A stretch of DNA of 64,000 nt, from assembly GCA_029204225.1 (NCBI GenBank), contig CM055103.1, positions 19,664,925 to 19,728,924 of the forward strand, in the 5' to 3' direction. The position numbers and the translations under genes were made by a program. Shown piece after piece: positions 35,188 to 47,690 of this stretch. The notes beneath the pieces are model-generated. The model saw nothing but the letters and a program-made list of their open reading frames with translations, had not been told where the DNA came from and did no database searches. Source of the DNA: Diphasiastrum complanatum (lineage: Eukaryota; Streptophyta; Lycopodiopsida; Lycopodiales; Lycopodiaceae). Position 1 is the stretch's first letter. The number at the start of each line of letters is the position of its first letter.

Positions 35188-36145
35188 CAATTGTATTAAT
35201 ATGGCATATGATAGAAAACCCTCCAGAGCCTGCACTTTATCAACATCATCCATTGCAGTACCAGTCTTTGGACCAATTTGGTTCTATGTATTTTTTGATG
35301 ATGAGGTACTACCTGAAGGATATCCCTCAATGTTTCGCTAGGCCCTTTGATAGGCTTCCTGAGGAAGAACATGCAAAAGTTATTTGATCCTAATGGTTGT
35401 AATGCTCCTAGTTCTCTTGGCTTGAACTTTTCTTAACAGATTTTAACTGTGGACTTCAGTGGCTTTTGTGTTATCCATTTGGAATACCATTCCACTGTTA
35501 CTACGTTTTCACAAATTCTGCTGCGAATTGTTGTTATGTCTGTTCTGTCATAATGATATTTTGCCAGATGTCTTAACCTAGGACCTGCACATGAAGTCAC
35601 TTCACATTCAGTTTGTGCTGTTGTGCTTTATTACTTTTGTTTAATCTTTTGTGAGAGAATTTGAATGGAAAAACAATTTTGCATTAGCTTTTTGGTCTTG
35701 AAACAAAGGAACATGCCAGCTGGAAGCATGAATCAGCATAGTAAGTTCAACGTTAGCACCTTGCAGACATTATCAAGTTGTCACTTACAAATTATCTCGG
35801 TGTTGTACGTTTCTCAATATTATTGTAGGACTTCCAATGATCAAAGAACTGATTTAGATGACTGCATGTAATTTATCTCCAACTTTTTTTCACACACTAG
35901 GCTCGCTAGACTAGTTTTCTGCAGTCTAGGCAGACTATCAGGAAGCCTAGTCACCATTATCGGTGAGTAGCATAGACATGTTGCAACAGTGTCAATATTC
36001 CTAGAAATATGCTGCTTGTGAAGTGTGGCATTGTATTTGAATGATTTATCATGCACATTCAAAATTTTGATGGACATTTCTTTTTGCAGTTAGATTGGCT
36101 TGCTACAATGGTTCATGCCACAATGATTGCCAATTTCATGCATGG
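35188..36145 (+). CDS. exons of an unidentified gene
   Basis: Three exon-like blocks. Exon A, 35188-35378, follows TTTTCAG, ends before GTTATT, and reads ENPPEPALYQHHPLQY, then LDQFGSMYFLMMRYYLKDIP and FARPFDRLPEEEHAK. Exon B, 35688-35740, follows GCATTAG, ends before GTAAGT, and reads LFGLETKEHASWKHESA in the phase left by exon A. Exon C, 36090-36145, follows TTTTTGCAG, ends before GTATGT, and reads LDWLATMVHATMIANFMHG. Exon C needs one more exon between B and C to keep the frame. The composition is protein-like and the splice sites are consistent, but I do not recognise the family. Neither end was found. Confidence 0.45.
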
Positions 36146-37189
36146 GTATGTAACCAGAATTAAAGTTTGCATATGGGGTTCTTGGAAAACAACTCCCATG
36201 AAATTTGGATTGGACCTAATGTAGAATGTGGAAAGTTGTTTCTACTCTTGGTGATCGCTTATTGATTGATTGGGAAGGTGAACATGCACTCATCATGGTG
36301 GGGGAGGAATCTGGGAGGAGCTGATATTTTTATGCTTTTCATTACTTTGTGTACCTACAAGTGTATCTACACTGGAGGTTCAATTAGATGAAATGATATT
36401 ATTTCCATGATTGTGGCTACCCTTGGTTCGTTTTAAGATTTGTATTGAAGTCTTCAGCCTGGTTGCTGAAGGGCCTTCTTGTGTGGTGTGTGCACTAGCT
36501 AGTTGAAATGCCTTCGGCTGTTATTGTGAATAAAGCAAATAAATGTAAACATTTGTAGTCACTTTTGCGAATCACATTTTTTCAAGGCTTTTGTAACACA
36601 TTGAGGGGGAAATTTTTGTTTTGATTATTGTACAAAGTATGATTTGTGTTTTTTAAAAAAAGGCTCCAATTCAATGGTCCACTCAAGTCACTAGAGCTTT
36701 TTCTATGAAAGTGCACTCACATACACACACACCCCTCACTATATCAATGTTTTTTTCTTCCAAAAACCCTAATTGCATAGAAACCTAGCTTCTCACAATT
36801 TCCATTTTGAAGGTCTCAATTGTAGTTTATGAAAGAGATTAAAAGAGCCATAATGTTCATAAGCTTTCAATCCAAACAAAATTTTTATTTTGGAAATAAG
36901 TGTAAGTGCATGCGTCCAATAAAATTTTGTTGACAATCATTGGTCAAGCTTTAAAATACACGAGGACTAACAAATTTTTCTAAAGCATGTTTTGTCTACC
37001 ATTGTTGATTGACACAATACTAGTTAATTGTAACTTGACTACTCTTCTAATTGCTCATGTGAAGTTTTTCACACTTTTGTCAAGGGATGCATAAACCATT
37101 GTCCCTTATTGATCTAAAGTTTAGGAGAAACATAGACCGTTGAAATTAGTCAAAATTGTCACATTACCATTGATCTTGATCAAAGGAGG
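36146..37189. other. non-coding stretch
   Basis: No gene seen. The first part may be intron or 3' flank of the unidentified gene; the later part, up to the CT repeat, is AT-rich and leads into the LTR-like sequence that ends at 37616. Confidence 0.4.
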
Positions 37190-37324
37190 AGATTGATTTG
37201 CATATTGTGTGTGGCCAAGATTCATTTGGGCCAAATGACATTAGGACAACCATACTACTATAAGTAGTTGGTTTTTGTACATATTTTATATTGAGTATTG
37301 AAGAGTTTCTTTGCTCTTGAGGTG

Positions 37325-37384
<60 letters not shown>

Positions 37385-37616
37385 AAGCTAGATTGTAATT
37401 GTATGATGATCTATGATATGTACAAGTTATGGATCAACTAAGTCTGCAAATATAAAGTTTTTTTAATGTTCCATTTTAGGGTTATGACATTCATTATGAA
37501 TCTTTCTTCATTTTTTTTTGCAAGTGCTCTTGCCTAGTATTGTGTAGAGTTATGTGTTATCACTTGGGGGTCATAGATCAATAAAATAGAATGGATCATT
37601 ATCATTTTATTTCACA
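37190..37616 (+). repeat. LTR of copia element 7
   Basis: The right end TTTCACA is fixed by the PBS at 37617. The left end is a guess at TGATTTGCATATTG, which follows a purine-rich GGAGGAGAT. It contains a (CT)n run at 37327-37380. Confidence 0.45.
37327..37380. repeat. (CT)n microsatellite
   Basis: About 54 bp of pure CT inside the LTR of copia element 7. Confidence 0.97.
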
Positions 37617-37628
37617 TGGTATCAGAGC
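37617..37628 (+). other. primer-binding site of copia element 7
   Basis: Perfect TGGTATCAGAGC after TTTCACA. Confidence 0.85.
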
Positions 37629-38392
37629 TTATGGTTGACCAAAATGCATAAGGTTTGGATCAAGTTTGGGGAGCACTAGTGCTCTAGCTTTTCATTGGTG
37701 AAGCTAGTCACCAATTTTGGTGTCATACACATGTTTGGAAGCAAGAAAGCTTGGAGATTCAAATTAATTGTGATTTTTTTGATTTTTGGAGTAGGGAGTG
37801 TTCATATTTTATGCATCTGATTTTTAAGAGCATCTAAGGTGTAGATGACTTAACATTCCACAAGGCTACATTCTTGAGCTAGCTTTGACAATTTGCGAGT
37901 GATTTGATTTTAAAGCATCAAATTAGGGGGTTTATTCTTAAATGCAGGTTTGAATTTGTTTCTTATGCATTTCTAGAGTATCTAATTGAGTGGATGCGGA
38001 CTAGAAATCATTTATTTAAACTTTTGTAGTTTGGTGTGACATTGTCAAATCTTCTAGCAACTAGTTTTGGCATTCAAAAAAAGATTGTAGTCCTACCTTT
38101 CAAGATCTAATTGGATCTATTATTTCATGCTTTGATATGTTCATTTATGCATTCAAGAGTGTTATAGATCACTTGGTTAGGTTCTATTTCTATCCATGAG
38201 TTTTGGTCTACTTGTGACCAAAATTTGTCCATTTTTAGCATGCTAGTTAGCTAGTTTCATGATTGTGATAGAAGTGAGATGTTCTAGATCTAGTTGATCC
38301 ACTTCTAAGGTTTGAAGTGAGTGTTGGCGTGCCCAAAAATAGGTCATATTTGAATATCTTTAAAAGATTAAGGAGGATCAAGCTTTTGTAAC

Positions 38393-38569
38393 ATGGCAAG
38401 CCAAGGTGGTTACTTGTTGGAAGACAATGATGAGTTGGATACAAGCAAATACCCCATCTGGAAGATAAGGGTGGAGTTCCTACTTTTCATTAGTGGTTTG
38501 TTGGATATTATGTTAGGTAATGAGGAATCCAAGAACAAATCACATAAATTCAAAGAAAGATCAAAATAA
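38393..38569 (+). pseudogene. copia element 7 gag N-terminal fragment
   Basis: ATG at 38393 opens 58 codons: MASQGGYLLEDNDELDTSKY, then PIWKIRVEFLLFISGLLDIM. It aligns with the Gag starts at 18213 and 40703 (NYSTWKVRMESLL, NYSIWKERMESLL). It stops at 38567 and similarity ends there. Confidence 0.75.
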
Positions 38570-38689
38570 TTCTTTTCTAATGTGCAATTTACTAGTTATA
38601 ATATTAGTAAGCTTGTCCTCTTTTAGTGTGCACTTTGCCAGTTGTAGTGATTCTTTTGGTGAGCCTATGAAAGTATTTTTTTTATAGCA

Positions 38690-38984
38690 ACTAATGTCAC
38701 ATCGTTCAACAAAGAGTAGATCAAGTGATTCTATGATGGATAGAATTGAGGTGCTTGATAGGCAAGATAGTCAAGAAGAAGAGTCTTCTACCTTTTATGA
38801 TTCATTCACTAAGAGGGAGTCTTGCATGAGTAATCTTGATTGTGTGCTTATTGATGATTGGAATGGTCTGACACCCATCTTCACCTATTCTATGTCAATT
38901 TGGATGAAAATCATTGCATCTATCTCATGTTTTATAGTGGCGACATTGTTTTCACTATGGCTAGTGCAAGATGTTTTGGAGTAA
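38690..38984 (+). other. 96-codon open frame in copia element 7, unassigned
   Basis: A plus-strand frame with a Ser/Arg-rich start (HRSTKSRSSDSMMDRIEVLD), an acidic middle and a hydrophobic C-terminal stretch (MKIIASISCFIVATLFSLWL) that could be a membrane helix. I do not recognise it. It lies between a gag fragment and the shared module and could equally be chance. Confidence 0.25.
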
Positions 38985-39329
38985 TCTTTGATCTCAATTT
39001 CATGTTTGAGAGGGAGATTTTATAGAGGTTAATACTTGTAAAAAGTGTTTTGAGCAAAGGGTATGAGGTTGGTCTTAGTTTTCTCCATTAATATCAAATG
39101 AAAATTGGCAATTTGGAGATAGGAAAAAGCATCAAGTTGGAACCCAAAGTTCAAAGCATAATGCTTTTATTTTTGTAGGTTACTGAAGGTCTGAGGAACA
39201 TCAGAGGAACAACAGAGAAGTGCTTTCATATCCTACCTTAGTCATCTTATCTCATATTTGAGCAATGTCATGTCAATGTGTGGGGATTGTCAAGTTATGA
39301 TAAAATTAGTTACATCATTTTGATCTTGA

Positions 39330-39600
39330 GAATGGATTAAAGTTCTTTGCTACTTTTGTTGATGAAAATGGAGCTTTGGGAGCTTCATTATGTCAATCAT
39401 TTACTCATAGGTTTCCAAAAGTTGGGGATCTCTTATGGCAAGTTGGCAATGGAGGCTCATTCATGGAGTTTCATGTTGCACACGCTAGTGAGATGTAATA
39501 TTGAGGAAGCAAGCATGCACTCATCCATTTGATTGTTTTGACACATGTTTGCTACTATTCTACAAAGAAACTAAAGTTTGATGAGGAATTTATATATCAT
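39330..39600 (+). repeat. module shared with 19626-19880
   Basis: The related copy lies on the other strand at 19626-19880. A partly open frame here reads SFTHRFPKV, WQVGNGGSFMEFHVAHASEM, then LTHVCYY with stops. It is placed between gag debris and the polypurine tract. Confidence 0.6.
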
Positions 39601-39701
39601 ATGCATGATCTTAGAGGAAAGATACATTCTTAAAAAAGAGTTAATTCTTAAGATAGAGCAGAGTTATATCTTAAAAATAGCAAGCACAGTTGAAGAGGGA
39701 G

Positions 39702-40703
<1,002 letters not shown>

Positions 40704-41296
40704 ATGGATGACATTATGAATGAATGCCTATCAGATGCACAAAGATCTCTTAATAATGAATGATCTAAGATAGATTTCTAGCTTTCTAAGAAGCTTCTAA
40801 TCTCGGCCCAATCAACCTAGTTCAACTTGGATGATGGTGTAATAGATCCACTTCAAAAATCCTAGAAAATCACTCCTTCACAAAATTGATTCTAGTACTA
40901 TTTTGCTTGATATTTCACACACACATAAGATCTGAACAAATTGGCCTTAAAGATCTGATCTAATGTTTCAAAATGAATCGCTTCAATGACTCAAATCTCT
41001 ATTTGATCATTAGCATTCAATGGATTGAACCTAGATCTAGACAATGCACCAAAAATCATGAATTTTGGACTAGTATGCACATTTTTGGACCAAAAACACT
41101 AAAAGAAGTTGATTTGAAGGTTGCTATACGGTTTCAGACGTGTGGACAACACAACAGCAGCCCACAAATCGATCTTGGCCAAAAATATTGAAGGTACCAC
41201 TCTCCTTGAACTCGCCCACTCAAGTAAACTTCAAAAACAACACATTGTCAATGATTTTCACAAGATTTATTTATCATAAGATCACTCTTATACTTG

Positions 41297-41308
41297 GCTC
41301 TGATACCA
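41297..41308 (-). other. primer-binding site of copia element 8
   Basis: The minus strand reads TGGTATCAGAGC, immediately inside the LTR end. Confidence 0.88.
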
Positions 41309-42146
41309 TGTCAATTTTCAGATAAAAAGGACAAGTATGATTGTACAAAACAATCATTAAGAGTTATTGATTGCTAAATCCAATGATCTATCAAGTTCTA
41401 TGTGTTAGATCTTGATCTAGATGCTAATATTACACTATGATTTTAGCAAGAGAAATGGATCACATGATTAAAAACTATGAAGAGTGGCCTCACATGTGTG
41501 GAGGACAGTACCAGTACGGACTATAAACAGAGAGTGAAGTACATTTGCATACAAAAGCATTCGATCATACAAACTCAAAACAAATGTGAGAATTACAAGC
41601 AAAGCTAGAAATTGCCAATGTCACATCAACTTCTCTCATTGATTTGGTTGATCCCTTTATAGATCAAGTAAATCCATGAGATGATACTGTCTAGCAAGCC
41701 TTCACACGTGTGAAGAGTGCCTAGTCATCCAGATCCACCAATGGGAGCCATATATGCTCATTTTCCAAAGTTGACTATTCTCATTAGCTAGAAACAAAAA
41801 AGCTAGTCTTCCACATTCATAGGAATATTCTCTATAAAATATGATCTAATGGAATATCTCTATCTTATCATCTACAATCTTATCCACACGTGTGAATAGC
41901 ATCTTGACATGTGAGAGCATTTACTCATTCACATAAAAGTTTGACCAAAATGAGTTTTTTCTAGATTCTACTCAAAGGTCAATTTCACACTTGTGTAGAT
42001 CCATCTAAAATCAATCTACCTTTATAAAAGTAAGCTATGTACACCCTTTCACATGTGGGAACAGGCTCCACATGTGTGAGATCCTATCATGATCAAATAT
42101 CTCAAGATTAACCAAGTACATCAAGTTGGAAGTGACATTTTTAACA
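41309..42146 (-). repeat. 5' LTR of copia element 8
   Basis: On the minus strand it starts TGTTAAAAATGTCACTTCC and ends TTGACA, 838 bp. It contains several palindromic boxes: CACATGTG at 41491, 42050 and 42069, and CACACGTGTG at 41703 and 41885. It resembles the LTR at 45947-46825 in carrying these. Confidence 0.75.
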
Positions 42147-43301
42147 AAAGGTAGATAACAAGTGGCCTCAAGTATTCACCACCCAACCATAGCTAGCTAG
42201 CACATGCAATCCTGTAACTTGGCTAATCTAGCACCCCCTTGCTAACCAATAACTAATCACAAGCATACCACCACAAACCATAGCATACTCATGATCCAAA
42301 CCCTACTTATGTCCCATACCATAAGCAAGATCCAAACCCTAAGCATACTACACACAATAAAACACTCTATACACTAGTAGCCACACTAGAGCATAAGCAT
42401 AGCAAAAAAAGAGATCTCTCCCCCTCCCTATGGGCGACCATACATTCATTTGTGTTTCTTGTGGATGGCGTGGATTACAATCCCACCTTTTGCAAGTAGC
42501 CAATAGGAAGCAAGGGGCAAGGGCCACCCCAAAGATAAAAAGACACCATTTGTAACCCATTTGGATGCTTAATGAAAAGGAGGAAACTCTACCATTTTGG
42601 AGAGAAGCATCCTCATTTGCTATTCAATACTTGCTAATGCTTTTGTGTGCTTGTGCCTTTGCTTTCTAGTTTCCATGTTTTTGGTTTCATTAGTTAATGT
42701 TTCTCCATTAGCATGCACAATGAGCAAATGAGCTAAACTCCCCTCTCACTCTCTTTCTTTCCCTCTTCTCTACTTCTAGTTCTATATCTCTCCCTCTCTT
42801 TCACTCAAAATCATGATGTGTGTGTGGTTAGTGTAGGAGTTGGTCTAAATTACATTAGGCGGGAACTATTGCTCCTACAAGATGATATACTTTCAGACTT
42901 CAGATTCATTTTCAATGGTAAACTCGTAAGTAACTATAAACACTCGATTCTTTATGAATAGTTTCTATCAAAACTTTCTCATACAATCTCTATACTAATT
43001 GTAACTCACTTTGTATTAGTTTTATGCAGGTACGTAAATGACATGAGCTCGAGATCAAATGTAGAGATATTGGCGAAACAATCCAACTTATGGAAGAACA
43101 CTGAGATTTACTATCAGCAAATACATGTCAATCATCATGTCTTTTTATCAATCTAGAAAATTGCATTCCAGTATTACACTATGGACAGAACTTGATTGTA
43201 AGAATCTATATTGATATCAATAAAAATCTCATAAACGGGTTGTTTACATGTAAGATTGTATCTTTTTTTTTTTTTATGTATCTCTATTTACAAATGTATT
43301 C
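42147..43301. other. non-coding stretch
   Basis: No gene was recognised. It includes short repeated AAACCCTA-type segments near 42300 and a pyrimidine-rich tract at about 42735-42810. It may hold the 3' flank of the Ulp1-like gene. Confidence 0.4.
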
Positions 43302-45906
43302 CTATTCAGTAAATTTTTCTAGATTTTCAATATCAGTATTAGGAACTAATAAGGCAACAATCACCTCTTCTATAATTTTGCCTTCCTCTATTTCGGGAAG
43401 GACTTCTATGCCTTTTAAGACAACAGGCCTCTCTCCTATAATTTTGCCTTCCTCTATATTGGGAAGGACTTCAATGCCTTTTTGATCATATATATCTGCA
43501 TCTTGAGCAACCTGAAAGGCTGTTAAGACAGGAGCAGCTTGTTTTTTCAAGCCCTCGATTCTAGGCGTAACGCTTGCACTGTTCTGTACATAAGTTCTGA
43601 TCAACTCTTGCCGAAATCTATATGCATCGTCGGGAGTGTACGGCTCAAGAGTGAATTGTCATCACAAAACATGTGAATCAGCAAATTACAAACAATGATA
43701 GTAAAGAAATAAGAATCAAAATAAAAGGAACTACAAATGAACAAAATTACCTTTTCAATATCTACATCAACTTGTAAATCATACCACTCAAAAAAGAGCT
43801 TTGTATTGTACAGGACAAACCATCCACAACTAAAAGCGTCCCTTTGCTGTACACACTACATATATTGAATGAAAATTAGTAATATTATGATAGAAAATTT
43901 ATTTACGCTAAGATGATACATTTAAACTAAAACAAAATACATGCATATCAGAGTACATGCATATCAGAAATAAATTGTATATACCTTGAGAGATTTAATG
44001 GTTATCTCTCCAATTGAGGTCGCCATTGTAAGTATGTCCCCCGAACGACATCAGGAAGTAGAGAATCAAATTCTCTATGTGTATTATTAGCTGAACTTAC
44101 GAAAGATGGACATCATATTGATGAAGAGACAATAAAAGAAGACAAAGCCGAATGCGTAAGTTTGTATCTTCAATTCTCCTGCTAAATGCCATTCTATGTT
44201 GAAAGTGCCAATTCCAAGAATATTGAGTGAAACTCCTTCCATGTGATTTTTTATGGTGGCAAGATATGACGTTCTATTAAATATCCATGAGAGAATGTCA
44301 TGGTCTTCTTCATCACCTATAAGAGAAAAAAAAATGTGATTTAGCCTCATAATATTAACACAGAGAAGATTTGCCAAATGAAATCCATATTAAAATGATT
44401 ATCCCTATTGATTATGCGAAGGAACTGCTATACCTAAAATGCTGCCAACCATCAGATATCATTTTCTGATTGAACATTGAAGTTGAGGCCTTTTGAGTCT
44501 TTCGAATTTGAAAGTGCTCCGTTCATGATTGTAAGACTGAATCTCTCCATTTTTTGTCCTTTTATAATTTCAGACTCGCTTAACTTGAGAACAACTATCA
44601 ACTTGTTATTGACATTCTCATTTGTAATACCGAAAAATTTATGATGAATGGTGATAGCTGATTAATATCAATAAATAAATTGTTGGAATTGTTATATGCT
44701 AGACATTCTCCTTTCGAGCAATACACTTCATTGATATGAGATGGATCACCAACTATTGTCTGCATACCTTGCTTTAACATGTCTCTCTTTTTTTTAAGAT
44801 GAAATGGTCGTGGGATTGGAAACTTCTTGATACTTACCTGTGCAAATGCCTCATGTATCATCTTAAACATTGTTGCATATGCTTCTCTACTGATGCTAGA
44901 AAAATCACATGCCCCCTGAACCAATGTAGTGTCTAATATTTTTCCAACTTCATTCATAATGCTATCAGTAATTGAAGCCTTAATCTTTTTCATTTTGTTA
45001 TTGTTTAACATTGATTTCATAGACTTAGAAGTCAAGATAGAACCTAGTGAGTTTCCAATGGAAATCTCATCAGCCAAATGGTCTTCAACAACCAATGTTA
45101 ATCTACATTGCAAACATAATGTTCATGAAAATATTAGTAGAAATTAGACACTCATAGTATTCCCAGCAGCATAATAAGCAAATCAACAGAAAGTTGAAAT
45201 GAATAAATAACAAAACTAGTGATTATGAATAAATCAAATAGTTCAAGCAATATTCAATACCAAATAAGCTATAACTTACTTGAAGCACGGATTCGTCTTT
45301 TTCTATGACCTCCTCTAGATGATAGATCACATATATCCTTGTTTACCAGTCTTTTCCTCTTGTTGCTTTGGACCTTTCTGTTGAGCACATCCTTATCTTT
45401 AACAAGAGAAAATATGAGATATGCATGGATTGAAATGCAATTTTTATCTCATCACTACTAGTTGTATAATGATGCAAAGAAGATTTCAACCTTTGGATCT
45501 CCTTCTTGAACATCTCATGTTCATCCAAACAAATTTTCAACTTTGTAGATTTTTCTTCGCACTCCTTTGATATTTTCCTTGATTCCTCTTCCAAATAATG
45601 TATTCTTTGCATTGAATGTGCATTCTCATAGAGCATCAAATTCTCATAGTAACCCAAAAGGCCATTTTTTGTCATTACACATATAGATTATTAACTGACT
45701 CACCGAATGAAAATATGGATGTTGCAATGAACATGGATCAATAGGATACAATGTTTCTGATGACCATAGATCTACATGCTTTAGGTTTTTACCCTGTATC
45801 GGACCATATCAAAAGTTGACAATTTGGGTTGCTTTGAATTTCTTGTCCTGAGCAGAGCATGTTCTGGTGACAAATCCACATGAAGATGATAAAGCTTTGT
45901 CATCAG
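43302..45906 (-). pseudogene. decayed Ulp1-like (C48 peptidase) gene
   Basis: In minus-strand order: KNLKHVDLWSSETLYP (about 45790); a coiled-coil frame (45675-45430, for example YLEEESRKISKECEEKS); a basic NKRKRLVNKDI segment (about 45340); a long frame 45113-44598 ending LFIDINQLSPFIINF; then in a shifted frame ERFSLTIMNGALS; then DHDILSWIFNRTSYL (about 44310). The Ulp1 triad candidates are His in FNIEWHLAGEL (about 44190), Asp in REFDSLLPDVV (about 44070), and Gln and Cys in VQQRDAFSCGWFVL (about 43840, before a GTAATT donor). A C-terminal frame 43604-43302 contains two 22-residue repeats. Such genes encode SUMO-type proteases and are often carried by Mutator-like or CACTA elements. A one-base frameshift in a T run near 44630 and several stops indicate decay. 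Confidence 0.6.
43360..43490 (-). repeat. two tandem 66-bp coding repeats
   Basis: KGIEVLPNIEEGKIIGERPV is followed by KGIEVLPEIEEGKIIEE; the plus strand shows TATAATTTTGCCTTCCTCTA twice, 66 bp apart. Units are 22 residues. Confidence 0.85.
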
Positions 45907-45946
45907 TACATTAGTATAGTAACAAACAACACAATGACAATAACAA

Positions 45947-46825
45947 TGTTGGAGATGGCGCTAAACACTTGTTCGCACTTGTTCGACCCTACTGTGTGAA
46001 AAATGCAAAAATAAGCTTGGTAGAGGCCAAAAATCTTGTATATAGATAAACACACATGTGTGGAGCCTGTTTCCACGTGTGAAAATAGTGTACTTGTCAT
46101 GTACCATAATCATATAGGTTGTACATATGATTTAATTCAAGTTCTAGTGGCTAAAAAGGCCAAAAACTAGTTTTCTAGACATATGACACATGGCATCAGT
46201 CTATTGCTTGCATGAGCCACATCCTTTGGTTAGGTGTCACATCCCATGTGTAGAGGACAGCTCACATGTGTGGAATAAGCTGAAGTAGACGAATTTTGAC
46301 TTCTAGAAGATTTTCAAGTAGATCTCCATATAGAAGGAAAATGGGCCAAAAGTGCTCAAAATAGAAGGTTTTGTCCAAGTGTCAGTTTTGCATGATGAAT
46401 CATCATATGACAAAGCACCTTCACACATGTGGAATCAAAGGGATGATCAGTACCACGAGCTCCCACTTATTGTATATATAGAGCCACATTTGGCCATAAT
46501 CAGTGTGAGACACCAATCTTGGTTTTGGAAGCAATTTTGAGTGATTCTCTCCATTTGTCTACATTTGTTTTGATTGTTTTGAGGTTCTATCAATGTGTAC
46601 TTGATTTTCAGGTTGGAGTCCGTACTCAGACAATGTTTCACACGTGTGAAACCATAAAGTACACTTACCTCCAATTAATGATTGTTCTTGTTAGGATTTT
46701 GTGTCTAGAATTGATCTAGATTGATCTTAATCTGAAGTAAGTGATAGATCAAGTAATCTGACAACCAATCCCTCTTGAGGATCAGATTAGGATCCACTCT
46801 TGGTCCTTTTTGTACTTTTTTCACA
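45947..46825 (+). repeat. LTR of copia element 9
   Basis: Starts TGTTGGAGATGGCG and ends TTTTTTCACA before a PBS, 879 bp. TATATATA at 46473-46480 is a candidate promoter. It carries many palindromic boxes, including an 18-bp perfect palindrome at 46635-46652. It cuts the 5' part of the Ulp1-like gene. Confidence 0.7.
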
Positions 46826-46837
46826 TGATATCAGAGC
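46826..46837 (+). other. primer-binding site of copia element 9
   Basis: TGATATCAGAGC, one G-to-A change from consensus, directly after the LTR. Confidence 0.75.
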
Positions 46838-47690
46838 CTAGTACAAGAGGTTTTGTTGAAATTGATAGGGTTAATCCAAATCAAAGCCAAAATTAGCAGT
46901 TTTTTGAAAACTAGTATCCTCAAAATTTTTGGTCCAGATCTTGTTGTGGGCTGTAGGATCCCTTTTCACACGTGTGAGGCTGTACAGCTCCGATTTTGGC
47001 TGAGAAAATTCAAAAATTTGTACAATTTGACTCACACACCCAATTTGAGAGATTTTTGGTGCAAAATCAAGCATTTTCTATAGAGAATCTAATCCCTTGA
47101 TTAGTTCTTGGATTAGATCAGCCAAGAAATTAAATTTGAAGCTTGAATTAGGTGCATTAATTGATTATCTTTGATTTTTTGAGTGCATGTTGAAGTTGAG
47201 AGAGATTTTGCTAAAAATCATAGATTAAGGAGTGATATGCAAGGTGAGAGGTTGAAATCCATTGTACCATCACTCTAGATTTGTTCAAGAGTGATAGGGT
47301 CAAGTTTATAAGCATCAATTTGCTAGAAAACATCTTTGGATTTGTCCTCCAAGTGAAACCTTTGAGAGTTTCTAGTGCATATAGAGCATCTATGCAAATC
47401 TTTTTGTAGAATTTGACATAGATTGGCTTAAATTGAGAGTTCTAGAAAAGAGATTGAGATCCAAGTCACATTGTTCAACCCTACTCAATTTGTTTGAGTG
47501 ATTGTAAAGTTTGAAAAGAGTCATTAAGGTGTCTATGGCAAATGTGTAGAGAGAGTTCCAATTTTCTAAGAGTTCCTTCCTTTGTAGAGGGCAAGATCTA
47601 GAAGCTCATTATGTGTTGTTATTGGTGGAGAGTTTGTCTCGTCCTAGGTGATCAAATCTTTCTAAGTGGCATTAGCTCTTTGAAGCACAA
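46838..47690 (+). other. leader of copia element 9
   Basis: Non-coding sequence after the PBS, with CACACGTGTG at 46967-46976. It ends where minus-strand gypsy gag begins, so gag and pol of element 9 are absent. Confidence 0.5.

Noticed and set aside
35196-35337. Alternative plus-strand frame in exon A with VPVFGPIWFYVFFDDEVLPE
   Set aside because: The other frame is longer, matches the splice phases of exon B and has a better composition.
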